Assembly (NCBI GenBank): GCA_036583965.1 | Contig: JAZBQD010000027.1 | Location: forward strand, 25,799,001-25,863,000 | DNA length: 64,000 nt | Direction of reading: 5' to 3' | Origin: Prunella strophiata | Lineage: Eukaryota; Chordata; Aves; Passeriformes; Prunellidae | Part shown: piece after piece, positions 20,770-33,192 of the stretch | Position numbering within the stretch: position 1 is the first letter of the stretch | How the letters are laid out: each line of letters opens with the position of its first letter | Position numbers and translations under genes: made by a program | The notes under the pieces: model-generated | What the model was told of the DNA's origin: nothing | Databases searched by the model: none | What the model saw: only the letters and a program-made list of their open reading frames with translations

Positions 20770-23700
20770 CTATGGAAGCCAGGCTGCTGGCAGGGGACAG
20801 TTTGGGACATGGCCCCAGTGTCCCTGTGCTGCTGGGTGGTGGCATGTTCCTCAAACAAGCATTCCAGCCATGTTCCCTGCAGCAGGACAGACCTGCAGCT
20901 GCCGGCTGGGATGAAGCGCCGCTGCCTTGTGCTCCTTGTGCCGGGCTGGAGCTGGGAGCTCGGTGTGGGGGTGGAGGCGTGAGTGCTGTCCCTGAGCAGA
21001 TGACACTGGAGGGTCCCCGCAGGGACAGTCCCCGGCGGGGCCGTGCTCCCTCCCCAAAGCAATGGCAGGAGGAGGTTGGTGAGTTTTGTTTCCCAGGGAA
21101 AAGGGCCGATGTTCATGTCCAGGGGCCTGTGGCCCTGAGCGGGCACCCACCTCCTAAAATTCCAAACGGTGCAGGATATCTCCCAGACCCAAGCTGCCAG
21201 CACCTACAACTCGAGCTGCCCTGGCAGTGCCAAGCACCTCCTGCAAACTGACATCAGGAAACTGCCACGCCTGGGTGACAGAGGCAAGCTGGCGTGTCCT
21301 GCCAAGCAGCAGGCAGCAGATGGCAATGTCGCCCTGCCGGAACCGCGGGGATGCAGAGAGATGCTTGCTGTGCTGACAGCTTGGGGAGAGGAGACAGAGC
21401 CTGGTGGTGGGTCCAGCTCCTTTAGCAGAAGCCGTAGGTTCTCTGGAAGCGTTGGGTTGAGTTGCTGGTGGAGGTGCTCGGGGCTATTGTGGTCCCTGCT
21501 CCCCACGGCCACCCAGGCAGGACAGATGAGCAAGGGAACAGGTAGGGACACTCCTTTCTGCCTGCTCCCTCCCCAGCCTGGCAGAGGCTGCTGTGGGTTG
21601 CTCACAGCTGGAGCAGCTCAGATGTAAAAGAACCCAGACTGGCTCTTGCCAGGCCTTGGTTGGGGTGATTTTGACAGCTGGGGACACTGAGGCAGGGAGC
21701 AGTGCCTGCGAGTGCTACTGGAGCTGGTCAGCTGCTGTTTTAGCACTGGGGTGAAGCTGCTCCCAGCGCTGAGCCTTGGCATGGCTGGGATGTGACCTTT
21801 GCCAGAGTGTTGTGCCTCTTCCCCTGACTTACCCTGGTGCCAGCTGGTGTTTTCCAGATGTGGCCGCTGGGAGGTCTGGATGGCCTCATCTCCTCCCTGG
21901 GCCCCACACAGCCCCAGGGGATGGGAAGCTGGTTGCTCCCTGTCGCTGCCTGCCTTGGTGGTATCCCAGAGTCACCTCAAGGACTTTGTGCCATGCACTC
22001 TTTATCTGATGGGAGCAGAGCCAACGTTGGAAATGCTTTCTTCTCTTTTTCTCCAAGCAGTTCATCCTGTCTTTTATCAGGCAGGGCTGCTGAGCTCAGG
22101 GAAAAACAGGAGCTGTGTGCCTGCTTGGGGCACGCTCCTGGGGCATGGCCATGGGTTTTGTTGACTTCTCTGAGCTGACAACATGCTGGTGGCTGCATCA
22201 GTGGTACAAAACACAGGGCTGGCATCAGCCCTGGGTGCAGGTGGCAGCTATATGTGCTGCCACTGCAAGTACCACCAGCAGCCAAGGCACCTCATCACAG
22301 GCCTGGGAGGAAGAGGCCAGAAGGTGCTAAGAAATAATTCTGAGTTGCCTAAAGGGGCACTGCAGGTCCACTTGGCCTCCCCATTGCCTGGATCCAGCAC
22401 ATTTCATAGTGGTTTGGAAGCAGGCTGCTCCTTGGGATGCAAGAAACTGAGTTACACATTCTCTGCTCCCCAAACTGCAACTCTTCCAATTGGCACAGGG
22501 CCATGCAGGTGCTAAAAAACAAATTATTTTCCTCCATCTGAGCACTCCTGACTCAGCATTCCTTCAGTCAGCACTTTACAGCAGGTGTGAGTTAACAGGA
22601 AAAGGCAATGCAGAGAGCAGAGCCCATTGTCCCATCTGGGTATCTCCCCATCAGGTACAGCCACTGAGATGCTGGCAGTGCACTCCCAGAACATGTGGGC
22701 CAGGCATGGCTTTGGCAAATGGCTTTGTGGATCATGGCAGTGGTGTCCTCCTGGTGTCCCCTCACCCACTCCCAGCTGTATCCTTGGCTCTGCTAAAGGG
22801 TGTGAGTACCTTGGAAGGTGCTGGGTTTGGGATTCTCCTTGAGAAAATTAAGGCTTTATGCCAGGAGGCATCAGGTCCATGTGTTCTGAGCTTAATTTCT
22901 TCCTCTCAGAAGAATTTGTGTGACTCTGTTTTCTTTACCTGACACATGTTATTCATTAGACAGTGGCTAGGCTTTGCCACAATGGCAGCTGCATTTTGGG
23001 AGAAGGAGTGTCCTGTACTGACACATCCATGAAATGTGGTGAATGGTGCTCAGGAGAGAGGTCAGACTGAATAAGAGGTCCTGAGGATTTGGGGCTGGCC
23101 TCTGTGTTGATGCTGTGTGTGGTTTCATGTGCTCCTCCCCTCTGAAATTATGATTTGGTTTCCAGGAGAGGAAAACCAAATCATTACACTTCAGCCTTTA
23201 GATGTGTCACTTCTGTCAGCTGGAGCAGCTCCCAGGAGACCAGGGCACAGTGTGGAGGTGCAGAGGGCTTCTCTGTCCTGGAGAATGGTGAGTATGGAAT
23301 AATCAGAGACTGACAGCAGAGAGGGAGTGTGGGCACCTGGAGAAGGGGACTGGCAGTGCTGGAAAAGCCATGGCTACAAACAAGGAGGAAGGAAACCCTG
23401 CCTTGGAATAAAGTACAAACTGAGCCAGACCCTTTTTCACTTGATCACCTAGAAGTCCTGGGAAAATTAGTGGAGAGGGCAAAGCAATCTAAACGGAATG
23501 CCCTCAGTCGTGGCAGGGATGTTCAGAGATAAGGAATGTGCAGTCCTTGCAGTCAGGGGAAGGAGCCCCAGCACAAGACCAGGAGATGCCTATCAGGCTG
23601 GACATTGCTTGTGCCACGTACACCACCCCTGCTGGGGGGTCAGATTGCTGCCAGTGTTATAAACCCCTATCACTCTCCAGATGCAAATAAGCCTTATCTC

Positions 23701-24529
23701 CTAAAGTGAATCCTATTAACCAGGAGTGGACTTTGCTGCTGCTGTTTGTGCCCTTTAAACCTCACTTGGAGCTTTTCTGCCTCTCGTGAGTCGGGGAGAG
23801 TTTGAGGAAAAGAAAAACAAAGTGGTTTCTCCCAGTGTGAGCTGCTCTGAGCTGTGGGTGTCCTGTGAGCCCCATGGGTGCTGCTGCAGGAGCAGCTCCA
23901 GGTTTGCTTTGGTGCAATGGTGGGGATCCAGGAGCTCTGCCAACTCCAGCCAAACCAGCTGGGATGTTCTTTGCCCAGGTTTGGAGCAGGAAGCTGCTCT
24001 TGCTCTGCAGTTCCCTTGGCTGCCTCAGGAGAGTTTGTCAGAGGCACTTGCACAGCATACTCCCCTTGCAGTGCTAAATCTACTGATAATGGACTTGCAG
24101 GCAACAATGCTGGGCTGCAGCTGCCCTTGCCTCCAGTCCTGCAAGCACAAGCATTGCAAGGAACCTTTCTGGCCCTTTGTTTAAATAATGTCTGTCTTGG
24201 TGTTCCCAGGAAGGCTTTGGTATCAGGGGCAGTAATTTATGAGGTCCTGGTACAGGGATTGACTCTGTTTCACTCATGATTCATGCAGTTCCCAGTAAGG
24301 ATCCTTTGCTCCCTTGGACAGTTTGGATCACCAGCCTGTCCTCTCTGTGAGGCTGCTTCTTTTCACTATTTCAAGGTAAAGCAGCCCATTTCCCTTGAGG
24401 AAGGGAGCCTCTGGTCAAGGAGAAAGGGAAATGTTGTCTCCCAGTTTGGCTTCTCCTCCCTCAGTGCTGTGCCCATCTCTCTGGGCTGTTCCTCTCCCCA
24501 TTCCTTGGGGAAGGGGAGCAGTGCTTGGT
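20770..24529. other. Intergenic, no gene seen
   Basis: About 3.8 kb of unique, GC-moderate sequence. Several open frames of 100-160 codons occur, but none has a recognisable domain or consistent splice context. It includes 21157-21205, the second copy of the short repeat seen at 14252. Confidence 0.5.
21157..21205 (+). repeat. Short dispersed repeat, copy 2
   Basis: Similar to 14252-14300 (AAAATTCCAAA, GCAGGATATCTCCCAGACCC, AGCTGCCA). Unidentified family. Confidence 0.55.
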
Positions 24530-24534
24530 CTAGT

Positions 24535-24994
24535 TGATGCCTTGTGCAGGCTGACTAGAACAGAGATTAGACAGAGCTAAAGAATAAAGTAGGGATTTAT
24601 TAGGAGGCCTCAATGGATCCACCTTGGGCAGCACAAGAGCCCAGCCAGGGCTGCACCCAAGATGAACCAGAATGGTCACAAAATGGACAGCCAGTCATGG
24701 GGTCTGACACTTTTATAAATTCTGCTCCATTTGCAGATTAGGAGTTAATTGTCCAGTTACAGCTCCAGCCCATGAAGTCCCATCCTTCTGGTTTTTCTCT
24801 CTTCAGTCCACATTGTTTGTGCTCCTTGGGCCTGAGATTTGGATCATTTGTCCTTGGTCCCCAGCTAGAGCAGGAATTGTTTTGTCTCCCTACTCTGTGA
24901 AGAGAGCTCACCATCCCCTAATATGAAGCTCAGAACTACACACTAAAGCAGCACAGAATCTGAAAAATAGGAAAAGCTAAAATCTGAGACTATC
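24535..24994 (-). mobile_element. Solitary LTR, family B, minus orientation
   Basis: A 460-base element flanked by a perfect CTAGT duplication (24530-24534 and 24995-24999). Read on the minus strand it ends GGCATCA and contains TTTATAAAAGTGTCAGACCC (TATA region) and AATAAATCCCTACTTTATTC (polyA region). It matches 44290-44747 on the other strand along its full length. No internal retroviral genes are present. Confidence 0.85.
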
Positions 24995-25021
24995 CTAGTG
25001 AGTGAGACTGCCGAGTGCAGA

Positions 25022-25218
25022 TCAGAGAATCACAGGATGGTTTGGGTTGGAAGGACCTGAAAGGCCACCCAATTCCTATCCCCCTGCTATGGGCAGAGAT
25101 GCCATTCACTATCCCAGCTTTCTCCAAGCCCTGTCCCACCTGGCCTTGAACACTTCCCAGCATGGGGCAGCCACAGCCTCTCTGGGCAACCTGTCCAAGA
25201 CATCCTGCCTTCCTTAGG
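25022..25218 (-). mobile_element. CR1 LINE 3' region, antisense
   Basis: The + strand reads AATCACAGGATGGTTTGGGT, then GGCCTTGAACACTTCCCAGC, GGGGCAGCCACAGCCTCTCT and GGGCAACCTGTCC: the reverse complement of the CR1 3' UTR. Confidence 0.9.
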
Positions 25219-27394
25219 TGTAGCTATCACCTGCAGGTGTGAAGGTGGCAATGGGACCACCCGGACCTCTTGCACCAGCCTGGCTCCTCAAACAGCTCCA
25301 CGAGCTGTGACAAACACCAGATCAGCAGCAGAGGAATGTGCTGCTCCTGCCTTGCCAGTAGAGAGCTCGTGGGTAAACTGGAGGCTTGGCTGCCCCTTCA
25401 GAGCTTTGCAAAGCTGCCTGGATGCTGCTCTTCCTGTATCTCCCTCAGCGGCCAGATCAGCAGAGGGCACTGCACGTCCATGCTTAATCGACCTGGGAAG
25501 GGAGGGAAGGTCTTGTCCACCGCTCCAACTTCAGCAGTATTTGCTCACTGACCACCAAACTTCTCCCCAGCTCCTTGCCAAAGAGCTCCGGGCTGCAGGA
25601 CCGCCTCCCTGATGGAAAGATCGGACCCGATGAAGGAAATCAGGAGGCATTCGGTGAAACGACAGGAAAATTTAGATCAAACGGCAGGAAATCCGCCCTC
25701 GGGCAGCACAGAAGAGCCGTGGTGTGGAAAGCTCTGCTCTGGCAGGAGGCGATCCAAGACAAACAGGGAGCTGCCTTCTGGGATGGACTGGCTGGCAGGC
25801 AGGATGGGCGAGAGCTGGGGATCTGGGCAAAGCCATAAAAGCAGTTTGGCTTTGTGCTCTGCCATGGTCACTGCAGGCGGTCAGGGAGGAGCTCCTGCCC
25901 TGCCCAGTCTGCAGGATGGTACCCCCAGCCCATGCTGGAGCAGAAGGAGCCTTTCTCACCATGGCCTGAGGCAGATATCTATATTTATAACTAACGTATG
26001 GGTATTTAACGGGGTATTTACCATGCATCAGCATGGTCCCAGCTGGGTTTTGTGCAGACAGTGCCCTCCTTGGTGAGGTGTGGGCTGTTTGGAGGCTTTG
26101 GGCTCTTCCAACGAGAGTATTTGTGTGCAAACACAGAGATAAAAGTCCCAAAGTTGATGTTCCCATAGTGTCTGTGGATGTAGCTGCTTGCTGGAGTGAA
26201 CAGGGAGCCAGGTGCTACCTCTTGCATTGCTGCAGCACTGCAGGTTTTGATGCAGTAGTGACGTCTCCTCAGTGGAGGTCTCTGGCTGCTGACTCAGCAG
26301 GGAAGATCAAAGACTCATGGATTTTCTTGGATGGAATGTCCTGCTGCCTTTCATGGGACAGGAAGGGAGAGTGATTGAATTTTGGAGTGTTTCCCCTTGG
26401 GTTTCTTCTCTGGTTGAAATCAAGGCCTATCTGAGAGCTCTTGGAGGCCGAGTTGGCAGCACTTGGGTGAGCACCCCATAACCCCCACCTGTCTGGCTGG
26501 TTCCTGCAGGGCTGAACCCCCACAGGAGACAGGCACATGCATCACCACGAGGTAGCTGTGGGCTGAGCCAGCCCAAGGCTTCACTCAAACGTAAACTGAC
26601 GTATTTCCAGCCAGTAGGAAGTGATCACTGCCTGTGAACCTGCCTTGGAGTGCATTTGTTGACTGAAACCTTTATCAAGAGAGTGAAGGTGGTTTCTAGA
26701 CTCATCAATGTCCTCAAGATAGCTTTCGTGGAGGCTTTCCAAGACACTGCAATCTCAGCTATTGCCCTTTGACAGCAGCAAAGATAAAGATATATGAACC
26801 TCCCGTTCAAGTAATCTTCCTCCTCCTCCTGCAGCTCTTCAGATTAGGCTGCTCCAGGGCTCTGTTCCTGGAACAACCTGCTGGGGAATCACACACAGCC
26901 CTAATCACCCATGAAAGTGCTCAAACCCTTGTTTCTCCTCACCCTCTTGGAGCAGGGGCTTGTGTGGAGGTGTCTGAGCTCTGCATGAGTGCAAGAAATC
27001 CTTGAGGTGGAAGTGACTGATCCCCTCTGGCTCTGCAAGCAGAGGGGTGGCTCTCATCCTGTTCAGGATGCCTAAACAAGTCGGTGTTGCTCAGGAGAGA
27101 TGAGAAAGCTGAGCTAAAACCACGTTCCCTGGCACAATTAATGCCTGAAACAGAAGTGTGTTCATGTAAAGGAGCTGGGAAATGCTGCCAGCCTATCCAT
27201 GAATGTCCTGGTGAACCTCCTGGAGGCCACAGGAAAAAGTGTTCAACCCAAAAGGGAGAGAGGTCTCTAAGGAGGCCCAGCTGGGGAGGTTGAGGCTACA
27301 CAGACCTGCCATGAGAAGAGGCCTGTGGCAGTGCCAGTCAGTAAAGATGGAAGGGGAGGTGAGCTCCAATGAGCTCTGGGCCATCTCCATCCTG
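25219..27394. other. Intergenic, no gene seen
   Basis: About 2.2 kb of unique sequence. An AT-rich patch at 25975-26030 (ATATCTATATTTATAACTAA) stands out from its GC-rich surroundings and could be a conserved regulatory element. No coding exon recognised. Confidence 0.5.
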
Positions 27395-27990
27395 CAGATG
27401 GAATCATTTAAGTTGGAAAAGACCTTTAAGGTCATCAGCCATGTCCCCAGGTGCCTTGTCTACACTCCTTTAAATACCCCAGTGATGGTGACTCCATCAC
27501 TTCCCTGAGCAGCCTCTTTTAATCCCTGACAACCCTTTTCATGAAGAAATTTTTCCTAATATCCAATCTAAATCTGATGTGTCTTGAAGCCATTTCCTCT
27601 TGTTCTGTTGTTACCTGGAAAAAGAGACCAATCCCCATCTGGCTACATCCTCCAGTCAGGGAGTTGTACAGAGTGATAAGGTCCCTCCTGAGCCTCCTTT
27701 TCTCCAGGCTGAGCCCTCCCAGCTCCCTCAGCCTCTCCTGGTGCTCCAGACCCTTCCCCAGCTCTGTTCCCTTCTCTGGACACGCTCCAGCCCCTCAGTG
27801 TCCTCTTGCAGTGAGGGGCCCAGAGCTGGACACAGGATTTGAGGTGTGGCCTCAGCAGTGCCCAGCCCAGGGGGCAACCACTGCCCTGGGCCTGCTGGTC
27901 ACACTGTGGCTGGCACAGCCCAGGTGCCCTTGGTCTTCTTGCCCACCTGGCCTTCAGGTGGGCAAGCTGCTGTTCAGCTGCTGTTGACCA
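27395..27990 (-). mobile_element. CR1 LINE fragment, antisense, about 600 bp
   Basis: A long antisense match to CR1: GGAATCATTTAAGTTGGAAA, TTTTTCCTAATATCCAATCT, TCTCCAGGCTGAGCCCTCCC, GGGGCCCAGAGCTGGACACA, then a run into the 3' part of the reverse-transcriptase region (GGCCTGCTGGTCACACTGTG). The frame is broken. One of the longer CR1 copies here. Confidence 0.9.
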
Positions 27991-30350
27991 GCACACATGA
28001 TTGCTGGTCCCCTTAGGTGAGTGCCTTGAGGATCCTCCCTCTCAACACTCAGGAATCTTCTCCAGATTTCCAGCACAGATGTATCCATGGCTGGCTTTTT
28101 CCTCATTTGTTCCTGAGCCAGAGGACAGGAGCTGGCACAAACAGCTCCTCTCCCTGCCTGTGCTCTTCAATGTTGATTTGAAATAGTCTCTCTTTGGCCT
28201 TGGGTTTCAGAGGGATGCTTTTCAAAACCAGAAATAAATGGGCTTGAAATATTTCCCATAATTTTGCAAGATCTCGACCCTCTGATAGCCAGATTAGAAG
28301 AAGGATAACAAGGAAATCAGCATTCAGGCTGGAACCACTATTGTTAAACAGACACCACCGTAAAGCCAGTACTTCTTGTTTACAATTGAACACATGAATT
28401 TTTAGATATTAATGTATGAGAGATTGAGTAAACAACCATTGTGCCTCTAAGGAATGAGTCCCAGGCTGTCCTGAGCTGGAATACTTTGTACTTTCCTGAT
28501 TGCCTTCCAAGAATTTCAAATTACTTGGTAAGAGAAAAACAACCCGGCTTCACGAGATGTTTGTGAGGTTTTTTGGATGGACTTAGTTCTTCTGCTCTGC
28601 AATGGGGCTGCTCTGGGGCAGAGCTCTGAGAACTGTGGGACACTGAACACCTGGGTGTTCATGGAGAGGTGGGAACTCCATGTGAAGGACAAACCACCAG
28701 GGTCAGCAGGGTCAGCCTGGGGGTGTTAAAGCCCTGCCGCAGTGCACAGGTTTGCAGCTGCTGTGTAGGCCTGGCAGTCAGCATTCCCAGTTTGTTTGGC
28801 ATGGAAACATCGTGGACACTGGCACAGAGCAGTGAAGGGAAGTCACACAGCAGTTCAGGGAGAGAGCCAGCAAGAAAAGGACCCTGCTTGCCTGATTCAT
28901 GAGCCTTCAAGGACCAGCTGGGATGCTCTTGGGCATGGGTCCATGGGAACAGCCCCCAGGGACAAAGTGACAAAGGGATGTGTGGCCAAGCGGTGTCCCC
29001 CATGCCATGGAGAGACCATGCCATGCTCTGCAAGGAAGCTGTGGCCCATGTTATGCACTCCTGGGTCCTCCAGGCTTACCCAGAGTGTTTCTGTGCCAAG
29101 GTGGCCCTGACAACTGCAAATTGTCCCTGCGGGCCAGCCCGGACAACCCTGCCTTGGGCATCCTGGCCAGCCTTTGGTAAAGCAGGCAGGATGGGTCCCT
29201 CTCTACCTGGCTTCTTCTTGGCTTGGCTTCCCAAGCCAGCAGCCTGGAGCTGTGGAAAGTCATGAATTCGGGTTACCAAACCATCTGCTGGCTGCATTTT
29301 AAAAAGCAATTAAAGCAAAATTGTTTCCAGCCCTTCTGTTTGCAAGATGTAGTCTAAAGAGAGAGAGCCAAGCCAGGATTTGCCTGATCCTGCCGCTGCT
29401 CCAAGTATGAGTTAATTTGATTTAATTCCTCATGCTGGAAAGTGAGGAGTTCCCTACTGAGGGCTCAGGGAGCATGCAGGTGAACAGGGCTGTTTGCTGT
29501 TCAGTTTAAATGATGGGAAAACCCAGGAAAATGGCATTCTGGGGCTTTTAAAATTGATTTTAATTAGAAATTATTAAACAGAGTTCAAAAAATGCAGGAA
29601 GTAGGAATACTTTTGCATGGTAAGAGGATGATAGAGTGTTACTGGAGATGGATGGATGGCAGGTCTAGGCAGAGTTAGAGGGTCTGAGGAGCTGTTCCTG
29701 GGGTACCCCACAAAGCTGGGGGACTGGTGTGGGGGCAAGGGGTTCCCTCAGAGCCACCTCTGCTCACACCCTGACTCCCAGGGACCTCTCAAAGCATGAA
29801 ACTCTTCTTTCTTCCTTTTTTCATAGTGAAAAGCACACAGAGAGGGAGGGAAAGGAGGTAGGGATAAAAAGAGAAGGTAGAGGTGACATCATTCTTCCTT
29901 GTCCTCCTGTGGCAGCTGTCACACTGCCAAATCAGAGGATGACCTTGTGCTGGAGGGGAAGGTGAGGCCATGCCTGGTGGTGAAGGGCACAGCCATAGAG
30001 GATTTAATATTCTCTGTGTTTTTATGTCCGCAGGGTTTTCATTCCTGTTCTGCTGAGAGGTCATGCCCAGGAGAGCTGGGGAAATGAATCCTCATAACCC
30101 ACCAGGGCAAGGCTTTGGGGGCAGCTGGGGACTGCCTGACAGCCACAGGTGACAGGATCAAAACGCTCTGGTGCTTCAGGCTGTGCTTGGTGGAAAGGTC
30201 ACACCCCCAGGCCAGTGGTGACAAACCTGTGATGCTCGGGAAGCAAAGGAGAGAGGGAGCAGATTTGGGACAAAGCACCTTCTTTTTCCAGCAGGGGAAG
30301 GTGAGATGCCCCAATGCTGAGTCTTGGAGAGGGTGAGATGAGATGAGATA
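27991..30350. other. Intergenic, no gene seen
   Basis: About 2.4 kb. AT-rich homeodomain-like sites occur at 29553-29577 (TTGATTTTAATTAGAAATTA). No coding exon or transposon recognised. Confidence 0.5.
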
Positions 30351-30720
30351 AATCAGAGAATCCCAGAATGGTTTGGGTTGGCAGGGACTGCAAAGATCAT
30401 TTAGTTCCAACACCCTCCACTAGACCAGGCTGCCAGAGCCACATCCAACCAGGCCTTGGATAATTCCAGGGATGGGGCAGCCACAGCTTCCCTGGGTAAC
30501 CTGTGCCAGGGCCTCACCACCCTCACAGGGAAAAATTTCTTCCTAATATCCCATCTAACCCTGCTGTCTTCCAATTTGTACCCCCTTGTCCTGTCACTAC
30601 AGCTCCTGATCACGAGGCCCTCTTTGGCTCCCCTGTAGGTGCCTTCAGACACTGGAAGGTGCTGTGAGGTCTCCATGCCACCTTCTCTTCTCCAGGCTGG
30701 ACGACCCCAACTTCCTCACC
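30351..30720 (-). mobile_element. CR1 LINE 3' region, antisense
   Basis: The + strand reads AATCCCAGAATGGTTTGGGT, CACTAGACCAGGCTGCCAGA, GGGATGGGGCAGCCACAGCT, AAATTTCTTCCTAATATCCC and TTCTCTTCTCCAGGCTGGAC. Clear reverse complement of CR1. Confidence 0.92.
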
Positions 30721-31014
30721 CTGTCTGCAGAGAGGAAATGCTCTTTGCAACTTCACGGGCCTCCTCGTGATGGTTCCATGTCGTTCTGATGCTGGGGATA
30801 CCAGAATTGTTGAGATGAGATGAAATGAAGTGTTGGTGCTGTGCTGAGTCTGGGGAGTGCAGGATGCTGTGGGGCTTGCCTTGTCCCCTCGCACTGTGCC
30901 AGCTGAACGTACCGTGGCTGTGCATCGAGGGGCAAAAACCCCAAGAGCATGCTTGGGAGATCTCCCCTGATGAGCAGAGGGCTTAGCACAGCTGCAGGGT
31001 CTTTGCTGCTTGGT

Positions 31015-31345
31015 TCACAAGGAAAAAGCCCCGAGCGCAGCCCCGGGCCGAGCTTATGTAAGAGCTGGCAGCGGGGCCGGCGGTGCGGAAACCCAGCGGG
31101 GCGCAGCCGCCTTTGATTCTCTCCTGTTTGCTCAGCAGCTTTCATGCGGCGGGGGCAGCAGGGCGAGGACGCGAGATTCCTGCACACTGAACTCCTCTGT
31201 TTCTCTCGGCAGGATAAACAGGACAGAAAACAAAGCCCCGAGCCAGCTCCCGCCTCGGAGGCAGTGCGCTGCCAAAAGCCCCGCGGGACAGCCTGTTCCC
31301 CTGGGGAGCAGCCACCCCATCCGGGGTGCCACGGGCTGGGGTGCA
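31015..31345. promoter_or_regulatory. CpG-rich patch, possible promoter or upstream exon
   Basis: CpG dinucleotides are dense here (GAGCGCAGCCCCGGGCCGAG and CATGCGGCGGGGGCAGCAGG) while most of the surrounding sequence is CpG-poor. A perfect TTATGTAA (PAR-bZIP/NFIL3 type) site lies at 31054-31061. Transcript direction cannot be told. One reading is an upstream non-coding exon of the next gene; FAM163A follows TDRD5 in mammals. Confidence 0.4.
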
Positions 31346-32854
31346 GGAGACCATGGCAGCCCACCCAGGGGGGGTTCTGGGTGCTGCAGCCCCTTTGGTG
31401 GCCGGGTTAGGGTTGTCCTGTGGCATTGAGGAGCAGGGAAATGGGGGTCAAAACTCCCTGGCAGGATTCAGGTGATGAGTCCTATGAACTTGAAGAGTCC
31501 GGGATGGATTCTCCAAAGTGACACCAGGCTGGACACTGTGTGGCCTCTGTCACCTGCCCAGCTACCCCACAAGGCATAGTCACAGGCAGCAGGACTGAGC
31601 CCTGTCTGACCCACCGTGGGGTGAGGAACAGGTCAAAATCTCTGTTCCTCTCTGCAGTGGCCTCTGTCTGGGGGTTTCCAGTGCTGCCTTAAAGCTGGGC
31701 TTATTTATCATTAAATAAAGCTGGGCTTTATTTCTCATTTCCCTTGAGGAATAATTTCCAGGCGCTCTTGCCCCCATACTGATCTGTGCCAGTGACAGAG
31801 GGCAATGGGGCTGAACTCAGCCCTTTCCCAACACAGGATTAGCTAAGCTGGCTCCTCAGAGACACAGCCCAAACCCATGCCAGCTCCCCTAAATCTCCAA
31901 AGAACCACGATTTCATCACTGCTCTCCTCCTCCAAGGTGAGAAGGCAAGGGGCACACACTCGCTGGCTGGGTTTGAAACCCTTCCAAACAGTTGCAAGTG
32001 GGGTTTGCTTGGGAACAAAATGTCCTGTAGCCACCCTAAAGTCACTTGGTTGGGGGAAAGCATTGGCCTAAGTGAGAGGATGCAGCAAAACTCCTCAGAA
32101 GGGGAGGGTGGTTTAGTGCTGTACCCCTGTCCTGCCAGCCATGGTGGGCAGCGAGGTCCCCTCTCTCCCAGGACACTGCTGGGGAGTTGTCCTGAGCTGC
32201 CCTGCCCCAGCACAAGCCTTGTGCTGCTCTGTGCACACTGGTGTTGCTGGCTTCTGCTCCCAAAAGGAAGAGCTGTGGCAGGGGAAAAGCCATCTGGGCC
32301 AACAGCTGCTTTCCTGGCTGGGATGTGGGGGCTCTGAGGTACACACACGCACAAACCCATGGAAATGCAGAGTAGGAAAGGGGGTGCTGCCCTGAGGAGT
32401 AGTGTGCCTGCTTTGGCGGCTGAGCACCCCTGCAAGTCCCTGAGCTCTGCTCCTCCAAAACCCTTGGGATCTTGCTGGCAGGGAGGATGCAAGTCCTGGG
32501 ACTGCTGTTTCAAACCTCTTGGCCTGGGGTTTTGTGAGAGCCAGCTTTCTCGTAGGATTCCCACTCTGGGCTTAATGGATTTGAAATCCTGCAAGAGCAG
32601 CCCTTTTTCTGTTTTGTTTTTTCTTTTTTTTTTTTTTTTTTTCCCTGATGTTTGTGTCTTTCCACTTCTGTCTCTGGCCAAGGCAAGCAGTGCCAAGGCA
32701 CAAGGGCCAGGCACACCCAGAGGGAGGAATGGGAAAGCAAAGCACCCTCAAGCCCCAGGACAGCGGGGACAGAACACAAACCCAGTGGTGGGAGCGAGGA
32801 GGAGGAGGGTTTGCTTACCACCTCTGGCTGAGGGATGGCTGTCCTCATAGGGAT
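31346..32854. other. Intergenic, no gene seen
   Basis: About 1.5 kb. A minus-strand open frame of 291 codons (31839-32714) lacks any recognisable domain and is probably chance in GC-rich sequence. A T-tract lies at 32609-32642. Confidence 0.5.
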
Positions 32855-33192
32855 TCATGGAATCATTGAGTGGTTTGGATTAGAAAGGACCTTGAAGATC
32901 TTCTAGTCCACCTCCTGCCCTGGACAGGGACACCTTCCACTAGACCAGGTTATTCCAAGCCCCATCCAGCCTGGCCTTGAACACTTCAAGGGATGGGGCA
33001 TCCACAACCTCCTTGGGGAACCTGTGTCAGTGCTTCACCACGCTCTGAATGAAGAATTTCTTCCTAACAGCCAATCTAAGCCTGCCCTCTGTCAGTTCAA
33101 AACCATTGCCCCTTGTCCTGTTACTCAATGTCCTTGTCAAAAGTCCCTCCCTGACCTCCTTGGAAGCCCCTTTTCCACGCTGGAAGGTTCCT
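32855..33192 (-). mobile_element. CR1 LINE 3' region, antisense
   Basis: The + strand reads GGAATCATTGAGTGGTTTGG, CTTCCACTAGACCAGGTTAT, GGCCTTGAACACTTCAAGGG, AATTTCTTCCTAACAGCCAA and ATTGCCCCTTGTCCTGTTAC: reverse-complement CR1. Confidence 0.92.

Noticed and set aside
31839..32714. 291-codon minus-strand frame
   Set aside because: Includes poly-Lys from a T tract, no recognisable domain, and likely chance in GC-rich DNA.
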